Shown: piece after piece, positions 9,327 to 17,200 of the stretch
How positions within the stretch are numbered: the stretch's first letter is position 1
Layout of the letters: every line of letters starts with the position of its first letter
NCBI GenBank assembly: GCA_963711705.1
Contig: CAVQFM010000015.1
Location: forward strand, 186,001-250,000
Origin: RYN-230 sp963711705
GTDB taxonomy: Bacteria > Actinomycetota > Actinomycetes > Streptosporangiales > Streptosporangiaceae
Length of the DNA stretch: 64,000 nt
Reading direction: 5' to 3'
Translations under genes and position numbers: made by a program
The notes under the pieces: model-generated
The model's database searches: none
What the model was told of the DNA's origin: nothing
Seen by the model: only the letters and a program-made list of their open reading frames with translations

Positions 9327-10531
9327 GCCGGCTGGCGGTGGCCGTGCTGGTCACCCGCCTGCAGGCCGGCGCGGGCGGGGTGGCGCTGCGCGGCGCGCTC
9401 GCGGTTGACCCGCAGCGCTACGACGTCACCATCATCGCGGGCGGCACCGACGGCGCCGCCGACGCCGACGGCAGCGGCGACCGGCTGCTCGGCCACGCCG
9501 CCGCCGCGGGCCTGCGCGTGGTCCGTGTGCCCGGGCTCGTCTCGCCGATATCGCCGCGCCGGGATATCCGGGCATTGCACCTGCTCACCGAGCATCTGGC
9601 CGGCCTGGGCTACGACGTGGTGCACACACACAGCGCGAAGGCAGGCGCTCTCGGCCGGCTGGCCGCGGAGCGGGCGGGCACGCCCCGCGTGGTGCATACG
9701 TTCCATGGTTTCCCGTTCCACGAGTTCCAGTCCCCGGGCCGCCGGGCCGGATACGTGGCTATCGAGCGCTACCTGGGACGGCGGACCGACGTGTTCCTGG
9801 CCGTGGGCGGGGCGGTCGCAGCCGAGGCGGTGCGGCGGGGCATCGCCGCGCCCGACCGGGTCCGGGTCATCAACCCCGCGATCAGCTGGCCAACTGCTCC
9901 GGCCGGCCCGGCCGCCCGGGCCGCGGCCCGCAGGCGGCTCGCGGTCCCGGTGGGCTGCAGCGTGGTGGGCACGGTAGGCCGGGTCGATTACCAGAAGGCC
10001 CCGGAGTCCTTCGTGGACGCGGTGGCCGCACTGGACCGGCCGGACGTGTACGCGGTCTGGATTGGGGACGGCCCCCTGCGCCGCGACATGGAGCGCCGGG
10101 CGGACCGCCGGGGCCTGCGGGACCGCTTCCGGTGCGTCGGCCATCGCGACGACGTGCCCGGCCTGCTGCCCGGGCTCGACGTGTTCGTCATGGCCAGCCG
10201 GTACGAAGGGCTGCCGTGTGCGGTGGCCGAGGCGATGACCGCGGGCCTGCCGGTCGTGGCGACCGCGGTGAACGCGGTCCCGGACGTCGTGCTGCCCGGC
10301 GAGACCGGCCTGCTGGCCAGCCCGCAGCGGCCGCAGCAGCTGGCCACGGCCATCAGGTACATGCTCGACGAGCCCGCCGAGGCGGCGCGGATGGCCGCGG
10401 CCGGACAGCGGCTGATCGGTGACCGGTTCACCGCCGACGCGCTCGGCGCCGTGCTGGACGCCGCCTACCAAACCGGCCCCAGCCGCCCGCCTCACCCCCG
10501 CGGCTACGTTCCCCTCGCCCGACCCGCGTGA
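9323..10531 (+). CDS. GT4-family glycosyltransferase
   Basis: Retaining GT-B fold glycosyltransferase of 402 aa, transferring a nucleotide-activated sugar to a lipid-linked intermediate on the cytoplasmic side. The N-terminal domain has the acceptor-side TRLQAGAGGVALRGAL and HTHSAKAGALGRLAA; the C-terminal donor-binding domain has VGTVGRVDYQKAPE, the GPLRRDME region and the EX7E motif in ASRYEGLPCAVAEAMTAGLPVVAT. This resembles EpsD/WbnH-like enzymes that begin with HTHSAKAG. It starts inside the preceding stop codon (ATGA), and its TGA overlaps the region of the next gene, so it belongs to one long transcript. Confidence 0.93.
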   Translation: MSRLAVAVLVTRLQAGAGGVALRGALAVDPQRYDVTIIAGGTDGAADADGSGDRLLGHAAAAGLRVVRVPGLVSPISPRRDIRALHLLTEHLAGLGYDVVHTHSAKAGALGRLAAERAGTPRVVHTFHGFPFHEFQSPGRRAGYVAIERYLGRRTDVFLAVGGAVAAEAVRRGIAAPDRVRVINPAISWPTAPAGPAARAAARRRLAVPVGCSVVGTVGRVDYQKAPESFVDAVAALDRPDVYAVWIGDGPLRRDMERRADRRGLRDRFRCVGHRDDVPGLLPGLDVFVMASRYEGLPCAVAEAMTAGLPVVATAVNAVPDVVLPGETGLLASPQRPQQLATAIRYMLDEPAEAARMAAAGQRLIGDRFTADALGAVLDAAYQTGPSRPPHPRGYVPLARPA

Positions 10532-10548
10532 TGACCCGGAGGACTCAC

Positions 10549-11991
10549 ATGGACGTCACCTTGATCACCCGGGAGGCGGACAACGATGGCCACCCGGGCC
10601 CCCGGGTGTTCGACAGCGAACAGATACCCGCCGCCGAGGGGGCCCTGGCCGACCTGCGGGACACCGTAGCTGGCGCCGACCTGGCCGCCCCGCCGGTCGT
10701 ACTGCCGGACTTCCACCACAAGTCCAACATGGAACTGCCCTCGTCAGTAGCGGTGGCGACGCGCAGCTCCATCCGGCCCACCCTGACCAGCGCCTCGGTG
10801 AATTGCGGCATGGCGCTGATCGCGCTGAACTCGGCGCGCCCGGGCCCGGCCGGCATCGACGAGTTCTACCGCCGGGTCCGCGAGCGTTACCCGTACCCGC
10901 CGGGCTTGAGCACCCAGCTGTCCGCTCCGGACGTGCTCTGCTGCGCACGCGACGGCGGCGCGTTCGCGGCGCAGCGCTTCGGCGCCGAGGCATCGATCCT
11001 GCACCGGGTGGAAGAGTCCGGGCGCCTCGACCTCGACCGGTACGACGGCGCCGACCGGCTCCGGCGCGAACTGCCCGGTCTGATGCTGCATCTGGCCCGG
11101 CTGAGATTCGGCATGGTCGGCCCGACCAACCACTTCATCGAACTGCAGGAGGTCGAGGAGGTCTTCGAGCCGGACACCGCGGCCAAGCTGGGTGTGGCCG
11201 CCGGGCAGCTGACCCTGCAGTATCACGCTGGCGGCGGCGTGTTCCCCGGTGCGGTCGGGGCGATGTTCGGCCGCCGGAAGCATTACCCCAGGCAGATCCG
11301 CGCGGCCATGTCCGTGGTGAAGCCGCTCTACCACGGCCGGTCGGCCCGGTCACTGGCCCAGCTCAGGCAGCGCTACCAGCTCTACTTCGCGGGCGGCTGC
11401 CCGCCGGTCCCGCTGGACAGCGACGAGGGCCGGCGGCTGATGCTGGCCAACGCGGCCGCGATGAACTATGGCTTCGCGTTCCGGATCGCCGTGTACGCCG
11501 GGCTGCGCCAGATCGCCGCCGATGTGTTCGGCGGTCCGCCGGGGCAGCTGGTGGTGGACTCCCCGCACAACTCGATTTACGAGGAGGAGGTCGGCGGCGA
11601 GCGGGCCGTGGTGCACCGGCACAACTCGTGCCGGGCCTACCCGGCGGAACTCATGCCGCCGGGAACCACGTTCGCCGAGACCGGCCAGGCGGTGCTGGTC
11701 CCGGGGACCCACCAGACCTCGTCCTACCTGTGCGTGGCCGGCGGATCAGCCAGCGCGCTCTATTCCGCCTGCCATGGCGCGGGCACCGTGGTCAGCGACT
11801 TCGCCCGCCGCGGGATCTCCCAGCCGGACCCGCGGCAGCGCGCCACCCGGCGCTTCCGCTACGACGACGCCGCCCCCACCAGCGCCGCGCATTTCGACGA
11901 CAAGGGCGTGAACGAAGTTCTCGGCGTGCTGGTCCGGGGCGGGCTCGTCCGGCCGGTCGCCAGAATGCGCCCGTTCGCAGTTCTGCACTAG
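10549..11991 (+). CDS. Divergent RtcB-family protein (RNA ligase homologue) in polysaccharide operon
   Basis: A 480-aa homologue of the RNA 3'-phosphate ligase RtcB. Motifs in RtcB order: LPDFHHKSNMELP (like PDVHxGxGxxIG), VNCGM with Cys86, TNHFIEL with His195, LQYHAGGG with His226, SPHNSIYEEE with His340, VPGTHQTSSYL and SACHGAG with His409, the position guanylylated in RtcB. The metal-binding Asp that precedes the NCG motif is Ser83, and the Arg after HGAG is Thr413, so activity is likely altered. ATG 10549 is chosen because CGGAGGA lies just upstream; a GTG at 10528 is possible. Flanked by a glycosyltransferase and an uncharacterised gene, it seems recruited to glycan or nucleotide chemistry rather than tRNA repair (inference). 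Confidence 0.85.
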   Translation: MDVTLITREADNDGHPGPRVFDSEQIPAAEGALADLRDTVAGADLAAPPVVLPDFHHKSNMELPSSVAVATRSSIRPTLTSASVNCGMALIALNSARPGPAGIDEFYRRVRERYPYPPGLSTQLSAPDVLCCARDGGAFAAQRFGAEASILHRVEESGRLDLDRYDGADRLRRELPGLMLHLARLRFGMVGPTNHFIELQEVEEVFEPDTAAKLGVAAGQLTLQYHAGGGVFPGAVGAMFGRRKHYPRQIRAAMSVVKPLYHGRSARSLAQLRQRYQLYFAGGCPPVPLDSDEGRRLMLANAAAMNYGFAFRIAVYAGLRQIAADVFGGPPGQLVVDSPHNSIYEEEVGGERAVVHRHNSCRAYPAELMPPGTTFAETGQAVLVPGTHQTSSYLCVAGGSASALYSACHGAGTVVSDFARRGISQPDPRQRATRRFRYDDAAPTSAAHFDDKGVNEVLGVLVRGGLVRPVARMRPFAVLH

Positions 11992-11999
11992 GGAGAACC

Positions 12000-12437
12000 G
12001 TGACTGCACCATGGACCACTCCGGGACAGCGCTGGCGGCTGCTGGCGCCGACCGGGGCGATGGCCGTAAGCGTCCCGCCGGGGCTGCGGCCCGTCCGCCG
12101 TACCGCCGCGGAACTGCGCGCCCTGCCCGCCGGGACCCCGGTCGTGCTGCTGGATCACCGCCGCGGCGGGCGGCGGCGGGCGCGCCGGATCGCTGCTACC
12201 GGCGCGATCGTGGTCGACCGGGAGTACGTCGCGCTCCCGTCGCTGCGCCGGGCCATCCTGCTGGTCGAGGACACGGCCGATGCGCTGCGCTGGGCCTGCC
12301 AGTCGCTGCTGGCCCCGCCGCCCGGCGTCACCTGGACGCATGCCCCGATCCACACGGCGATCACACTGCTGCGCCGGCGTCCCGGGGCCGCGGCATCGCT
12401 GGCCGCCGGGCGAGTCGTGGTCGGGCGGACGCCATGA
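12000..12437 (+). CDS. Uncharacterised 145-aa protein of the polysaccharide operon
   Basis: GTG start 12000 with GGGAGA just upstream, 8 bp after the RtcB-like stop. Its own stop overlaps the next ATG (ATGA), so it is translated together with both neighbours. The product is Arg-rich with a short central segment (IVVDREYVALPSLRRAILLVEDT) and a C-terminal VTWTHAPIHTAITLLRRRP. No signal peptide, membrane helix or recognised catalytic motif is visible. The tight coupling to an APH-type kinase suggests the two act together, possibly as a split substrate-recognition part, but this is inference. Family not recognised. Confidence 0.75.
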   Translation: MTAPWTTPGQRWRLLAPTGAMAVSVPPGLRPVRRTAAELRALPAGTPVVLLDHRRGGRRRARRIAATGAIVVDREYVALPSLRRAILLVEDTADALRWACQSLLAPPPGVTWTHAPIHTAITLLRRRPGAAASLAAGRVVVGRTP

Positions 12438-13476
12438 CGGCCCGGGCCACCTCGTTCCGGCCCCGGCCGGGCGCCAGCTGGCGGCCGCCCGCGGCGGACC
12501 TGCACGCGCTGCTGAGCACCCCGGGCAGCCGGGCCGTCCTGCTCGACGCGTCCCGCGACCCCAACGCCAGCCTGACCGTGCTGGTGACGGCGCCCGGCGG
12601 GGTGACGCCCTGCCTGGCGGTGAAGGTAGCCACCACACCGGCCGCGGCCGGTGTGATCGCGCGGGAGGCGGACTTCCTGGTCCGGCTGGCCCGCCACGGG
12701 CTGCGCCTGGTCGGCCCGACGGTGCCCCGGCCGGTCGGCGGGTTCGAGGCGGACGGATTGCTGGCCGTCGCCAGCTCCGTGCTGCCTGGCGTGCCGATGC
12801 GGGTGGGTTACCACGCCTTCCGCCATCTGGCCCGGCCCGCCGCGGTCCACGCCGACTTCGCCGCGGCAGGCACCTGGCTCGCGGCGCTGCACGCCGACAG
12901 CGCGGCCGCGGCCGCGCCGATCGCGCTGCTCGACGGGGTGGCCGAGCGGATCGCGGCGCGCTGGCCCGGCGACCAGCGCGCGGCTGCGCTCGCCGAGCAG
13001 CTTGGGCCGCTGGCTGCGCGCCTGGCGTCCGCCCGCACCCCGCGAACCGTGGTGCATGGCGATTTCTGGGCCGGCAATCTGTTGTTGACCGGCGGCACCG
13101 TCACCGGCGTCGTTGATTGGGCCGCCGGTGAACTGGCCGCCGAGCCGCTGCGCGATGTCGCCCGGTTCGCGCTGAGCTACGCCCTGTACCTGGACCGGCA
13201 TACCCGTCCGGGCCACCGGGTTGCTGGGCATCCCGGGCTGCGGGCCAGCGGCTGGGGTGCCGGGATCGAGTACGCGATCATCAGCCGGGGCTGGTTCGGC
13301 GCGCTCGTCCGCGGCTTCGTCGGCAGCGCGCTGGCCCGGCTGGGCGCACCGCGGAGTTGTGCCGCGATGTGCTGCTCGCCGGGCTGGCTGAGGTCGCGGC
13401 CACCGCCGACCACCCCGATTTCGCCGCCCGCCACCGCGATCTGCTGCTGCGGTTGGTCAGTGAGGTGTCCCAGTGA
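12434..13476 (+). pseudogene. APH/choline-kinase-fold phosphotransferase, one frameshift
   Basis: Small-molecule or sugar kinase of the aminoglycoside-phosphotransferase fold. Nucleotide-binding Lys region PCLAVKVATTP, catalytic loop VVHGDFWAGNLLL (Brenner motif) and metal-binding Asp in VTGVVDWAAGE are present. The frame shifts near 13345: the end reads TAELCRDVLLAGLAEVAATA one frame over and stops at 13476, giving about 347 aa, a normal length. The ATG overlaps the upstream stop and the corrected stop overlaps a GTG, continuing the coupled chain. Likely substrate is a sugar or glycan intermediate of this pathway, not an antibiotic, judging by location. Confidence 0.8.
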
Positions 13477-13512
13477 CCGCACTGACCACCCCCCGGCTCC
13501 GCTGCTTCCCCG

Positions 13513-14844
13513 GTGGAAGTAGCGGAGCAGCCGTCCCGGGACCAGCCGCCGGCCCGCCCGGCTCCGGGCAGGCGGCGCGACGTGGTCAAGGTGGTACTGG
13601 TCGCCGCGATCGCCTCGCTGCCGTTCCTGGTCCCGGCGGGCCTCGGCAATACCGCGCCGTCCGACGTGTTCCTGGCCGCGGCCATCTTCGTCAGCGCGCT
13701 CTGGTTCTCCAGCCGCCGCCAGCCCATGCGGTTCCCCTACCTGTTCCCCATCGGGTTGTCGATCCTCGCCGGGGCGCTGGCCAGCACAGTCGCCTACTCG
13801 GATGCCTACGTGAGCGTCGGCGGCGGCTTGGTCACCCTGATCCAGGACGCGTTCCTGCTGGCCTGGGCGATCACAATCGCCAACCTCGGCCGTGATCCCG
13901 CACTGCTGAGAACCGTCACCCGGGCCTGGGCGATCAGCGTCACGTGCTGGGCCGCCCTCATGATCATCGGGGTGTTCGGGCATATCGACGTGCTGTCCGG
14001 CGAGACCGCCAGGAACGGTGTCCGGGCCGCGTTCACGCTGGCCGACCCGAACCTGGCGGCCAACTACTTCATCTGCTCGCTGCTGGTGCTGCGGGCCGCG
14101 CGGTATCCACGGCGGCGGCTGCTCAGGTGGCTCTGCTGCGCGGTCATCGTCACCGCCATCGTGCTCACCGGCTCGAACGGCGGTGTGCTGGTGCTGGTGA
14201 TCACCACCGTGCTCGGCGCCCTGTTCACCCTGGCCCGGCGGCACGGCGCGGCGCCCGCCGTCATCGTCGCGAGCGCACTGGTCCTGGCCGCGGTAGCTAT
14301 CGCCCCGCACGTGCACATTCAGCGCATCGTGCAGCAGGCCCAGGCCAGCTCGCAACTACTGAAGGACTCGATCGGCCGCCAGGCCGAGAGCAGCGGTTCG
14401 CGCAGCACGATCCTGTCCGAGACGGAACGGCTGTACTTCACCGGCGATACCCCGTTCGGCATCGGGCCGGGCGGCACCAAGGACGCGTTCCAGGCGCATC
14501 AGTACGGCTACGTCAAGATGGCCCACGACGATTACACCGCCGCCCCGGTGGAGCGTGGTGTGCTCGGCGGCGTCGCCCTGATCTGCCTGCTCGTCATCGT
14601 GGCCGCCCGCTGCCGCCGGATCGCCACGCGCCCGTTGCGGCCCGAGTACGCCGACATCTTCCCCCGCCCCGAACTGCTCGGCGCCGCCGTGATCGGCATG
14701 TTCCTGTCCGCGATGTTCTACCAGGTCCTGCACTTCCGGCACCTGTGGGCGCTGCTCGGCATCGTCGCCGCGGTCGACCTGTGGGGCTGGCGGGAGCAGG
14801 GCCGCCGCAGACCGGCCGGGGCCGGGCAGGAGGCGGCGCGATGA
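13513..14844 (+). CDS. Wzy-like O-antigen ligase/polymerase family membrane protein
   Basis: Polytopic inner-membrane protein of 443 aa with about ten predicted helices (for example VVKVVLVAAIASLPFLVPAGL, CCAVIVTAIVLTGSNGGVLVLVI) and a large extracytoplasmic loop between about residues 260 and 355 containing RQAESSGSRSTI and PFGIGPGGTKDAF, as in Wzy/WaaL polymerases. It would polymerise lipid-linked repeat units. The GTG start at 13513 lacks a good ribosome site; a GTG at 13473 overlapping the preceding stop is in another frame (VTALTTPRLRCFP), so the true N-terminus may be about 13 residues longer with a one-base error near 13505. Stop overlaps the flippase ATG. Confidence 0.88.
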   Translation: MEVAEQPSRDQPPARPAPGRRRDVVKVVLVAAIASLPFLVPAGLGNTAPSDVFLAAAIFVSALWFSSRRQPMRFPYLFPIGLSILAGALASTVAYSDAYVSVGGGLVTLIQDAFLLAWAITIANLGRDPALLRTVTRAWAISVTCWAALMIIGVFGHIDVLSGETARNGVRAAFTLADPNLAANYFICSLLVLRAARYPRRRLLRWLCCAVIVTAIVLTGSNGGVLVLVITTVLGALFTLARRHGAAPAVIVASALVLAAVAIAPHVHIQRIVQQAQASSQLLKDSIGRQAESSGSRSTILSETERLYFTGDTPFGIGPGGTKDAFQAHQYGYVKMAHDDYTAAPVERGVLGGVALICLLVIVAARCRRIATRPLRPEYADIFPRPELLGAAVIGMFLSAMFYQVLHFRHLWALLGIVAAVDLWGWREQGRRRPAGAGQEAAR

Positions 14845-16139
14845 AGCGGATCACCGCCCGGCTGGCCCGCTACGTGCCGCCCGTGCTGACCGCCAATGTG
14901 GCCGCCCGGATAGTCGCACTGCTCGCGCTGACCGCCGCGACCATCCTGGTGGCGCACGCGGGCGGGCCCAAACTACTCGGTGAACTGACCCTGCTCCGGG
15001 TCCTTCCTGGCCTGGCCGGGGTGCTGGTTTCCTGCGGCCTGCCCAGCGCCGCACCCTACTTCCTGGCCAGCCGGGAGTACGCGACCCTGCCCCGGCTGCG
15101 GTCCACGCTGTTCGCGCTGACGCTGGCCGGTGCGCTGGCCGCGAGTGCCTGCTGGCTGATCCTGAGCCCGCTGCTGCACTGGCTGTTCTTCCGCCCGTGG
15201 CATATCGGCGTCGTGCTGGCCGCCGCCGTCCCGGTGTTCTCCCAGCTGTGGGTGGCCGCGGGCAAGGCCTTCCTGCAAGGCGAGAACGACATGCGCGCGG
15301 CCAACATCGCGATCGGCGCTGAGGAGGCCGCGTTCCTGCCGATTTACCTGGCGCTGCTGCCGTTCCTGCACGGCACCGCCTTGCTCATGACCGCGCTGGT
15401 CGGGGCCGACGTGCTGGTCACCGCGGGGATCGCCGTCCGGCTCGCGCGGCGTGGCTTCCTGCGCGGCTGGCAGCGGCCGGACCGGCGGCTGGGCGCGGAG
15501 ATCTGCCGCTACGGTCTGCGTGGCCAGGTGGGCGGCATGCTTTCGCTCATCAACCTGCGGCTCGACGTGGTGATCCTCGGCGCGCTGGTCGGTCCGGGCA
15601 CCCTGGGCGTGTACGCGGTCGCCTCCAAGTACGCCGAACTGCTCCGGCTGCCCGGGCTGGCCGTCACCTACGTGCTCTACCCGCGGCTGGCCGTGCGTGA
15701 TCGTGCCGCGGCCAGCCGGGATGTCGCCGCGCTGATGCCGCGCGCCTTCGTACTGACCGTCCTGGCGGCGATTCCGCTGGCCGCCGGAGTTCCGCTGCTG
15801 CCCCTGGTCTACGGGCCCGAATTCGCCGGCGCCATGCTGCCTGCCTACATCCTGCTGTTCGGGCTCATCGGCGAGGGAGTGGCCGGCCTGGTCAGCGCCT
15901 ACTTGTACGGCGTGGGCCGCCCGGGAGCGAACTCCATCGCCCTCGGCGTCTCGGTAGTCGTCACCGTCGGCCTCGACCTGGCCCTCATCCCGCACTACCA
16001 CGCGGTCGGCGCCGCGGTCGCCTCGGCCGCCGCGTACCTGACCAGCAGTGCCGCGCTCCTCGTCTGCTACTTCGCCGTCCGCAAACTGGTACATGTGCCC
16101 CGGCACAAGGCCGTGAGCGCGCTGGAGGCTCCATCATGA
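14841..16139 (+). CDS. Wzx-like polysaccharide flippase (MOP superfamily)
   Basis: Membrane protein of 432 aa with about twelve helices, matching oligosaccharide flippases that turn undecaprenyl-linked repeat units to the outer face. Typical features are the N-terminal LTANVAARIVALLALTAATI, the central GQVGGMLSLINLRLDVVILG (residues about 231-250), which is characteristic of Wzx/RfbX proteins, and GPGTLGVYAVASKYAELL. ATGA overlaps on both sides couple it to the polymerase and the lipoprotein. With Wzy, Wzz and an initiating transferase in the same cluster, the pathway is of the Wzx/Wzy-dependent type. Confidence 0.92.
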   Translation: MKRITARLARYVPPVLTANVAARIVALLALTAATILVAHAGGPKLLGELTLLRVLPGLAGVLVSCGLPSAAPYFLASREYATLPRLRSTLFALTLAGALAASACWLILSPLLHWLFFRPWHIGVVLAAAVPVFSQLWVAAGKAFLQGENDMRAANIAIGAEEAAFLPIYLALLPFLHGTALLMTALVGADVLVTAGIAVRLARRGFLRGWQRPDRRLGAEICRYGLRGQVGGMLSLINLRLDVVILGALVGPGTLGVYAVASKYAELLRLPGLAVTYVLYPRLAVRDRAAASRDVAALMPRAFVLTVLAAIPLAAGVPLLPLVYGPEFAGAMLPAYILLFGLIGEGVAGLVSAYLYGVGRPGANSIALGVSVVVTVGLDLALIPHYHAVGAAVASAAAYLTSSAALLVCYFAVRKLVHVPRHKAVSALEAPS

Positions 16140-17200
16140 TCGGCCGCTTTCGCCACCGGTCCGCGCGGTCCGTCATTGCTGCCGCGGCCGGCACCGCCAT
16201 CGCGGTGGCCGCGGCCGGGTGCGGCGGCGCCGGGACCCAGCCGGGTCACCCCTCCCCGGCGCCGCCCACCCGGGCCGTCCCGTCGGCTTCTCCGCTCGCG
16301 CCGCTGGCCGTCTACCGGAACGCGGTGCACGTGGCGGCCCGGGATCACCTGCGGGTGTGGATCGAGGCCGACATGGTGCAGCGGTGGCAGCAGGGAAAGA
16401 CCTCGTTCCGCGCGGCGGTCAGCCAGGTTGCCGCGCTGGCCAGACTGCCCGGCGTCGTCGGCATCAAGATCGCGGATGAGCTTGGCTACAACGACGGCAT
16501 GAACAGCGCCGGCGAAATCAGGCAGTTCCTGTCGGACACCGCGACGGCCCTACATGCGGCCGCGCCGCACAAGCTGCTCCTGGCCGACATGGTGGTACCG
16601 GAACTGGGCTGCCTGCCGGACCATCAGCCTGCCCTCGCCCCCGCGCTGGCCTGCGGCGCGGCGGCGCAAGCCCGCTTCCCGGCGCTAGCCCTCCCGGCGG
16701 TCACCAGCTACCTGCGGATGCACGCGATCGATGTGCTCGATCTCAGCACCGGGCTGCTGTCGGACAGCACGTATGCCAGTTGGGGAACGACCTCCGATAC
16801 GGCGCAGGTCGCGGCCTGGCAGCAGGTCAGCCGTCTCGGCTGGCCCGCCCTGGTCCGGCTGCAGGCCCGCAAGGCGCTCGCCCACCCGGGCCGCTACGAC
16901 AGCACCTCGGCTCAGGCCGCGACGGACGTGCGGCTGTTCGTGGACATCCCGCTCGCCTACGGCGCGCGCGCCGTGGACATCTGGACCTGGCACCAGGAGT
17001 ACGACGGCGCGATGTACCAGCTGATGAACCCAGGGATGCGGCCGAACGCGCTGTGGGATCAGCTGGCCCAGCAGCGCCGCGCGGGCCATGTGCTGTTCAC
17101 CCACATGAGCCCGCACTCGGTCGCGTCCGGGGTGGACCGGGATCTGGCGACGATCGCGACCGTCTTCGCCGACATCTTCCTGCCGGCGGGTACCGGATGA
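16136..17200 (+). CDS. Lipoprotein with glycoside-hydrolase-like (TIM-barrel) body
   Basis: Exported lipoprotein of 354 aa: basic N-terminus, hydrophobic segment SVIAAAAGTAIAVAAAG and lipobox AAAGCGG, then a Pro/Ser linker. The body has alternating beta/alpha features such as LRVWIEADMVQRW, VVGIKIADELGYND, HKLLLADMVVPELG, IDVLDLSTGLLSD and ARAVDIWTWHQEYDG that read like the strands of a TIM barrel; E in IADELG and in WHQEYDG could be catalytic acids. This suggests a polysaccharide-trimming or modifying enzyme outside the membrane; the family is not recognised with certainty. Coupled by ATGA overlaps to the flippase and to the MBL-Rieske gene. Confidence 0.72.
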   Translation: MIGRFRHRSARSVIAAAAGTAIAVAAAGCGGAGTQPGHPSPAPPTRAVPSASPLAPLAVYRNAVHVAARDHLRVWIEADMVQRWQQGKTSFRAAVSQVAALARLPGVVGIKIADELGYNDGMNSAGEIRQFLSDTATALHAAAPHKLLLADMVVPELGCLPDHQPALAPALACGAAAQARFPALALPAVTSYLRMHAIDVLDLSTGLLSDSTYASWGTTSDTAQVAAWQQVSRLGWPALVRLQARKALAHPGRYDSTSAQAATDVRLFVDIPLAYGARAVDIWTWHQEYDGAMYQLMNPGMRPNALWDQLAQQRRAGHVLFTHMSPHSVASGVDRDLATIATVFADIFLPAGTG

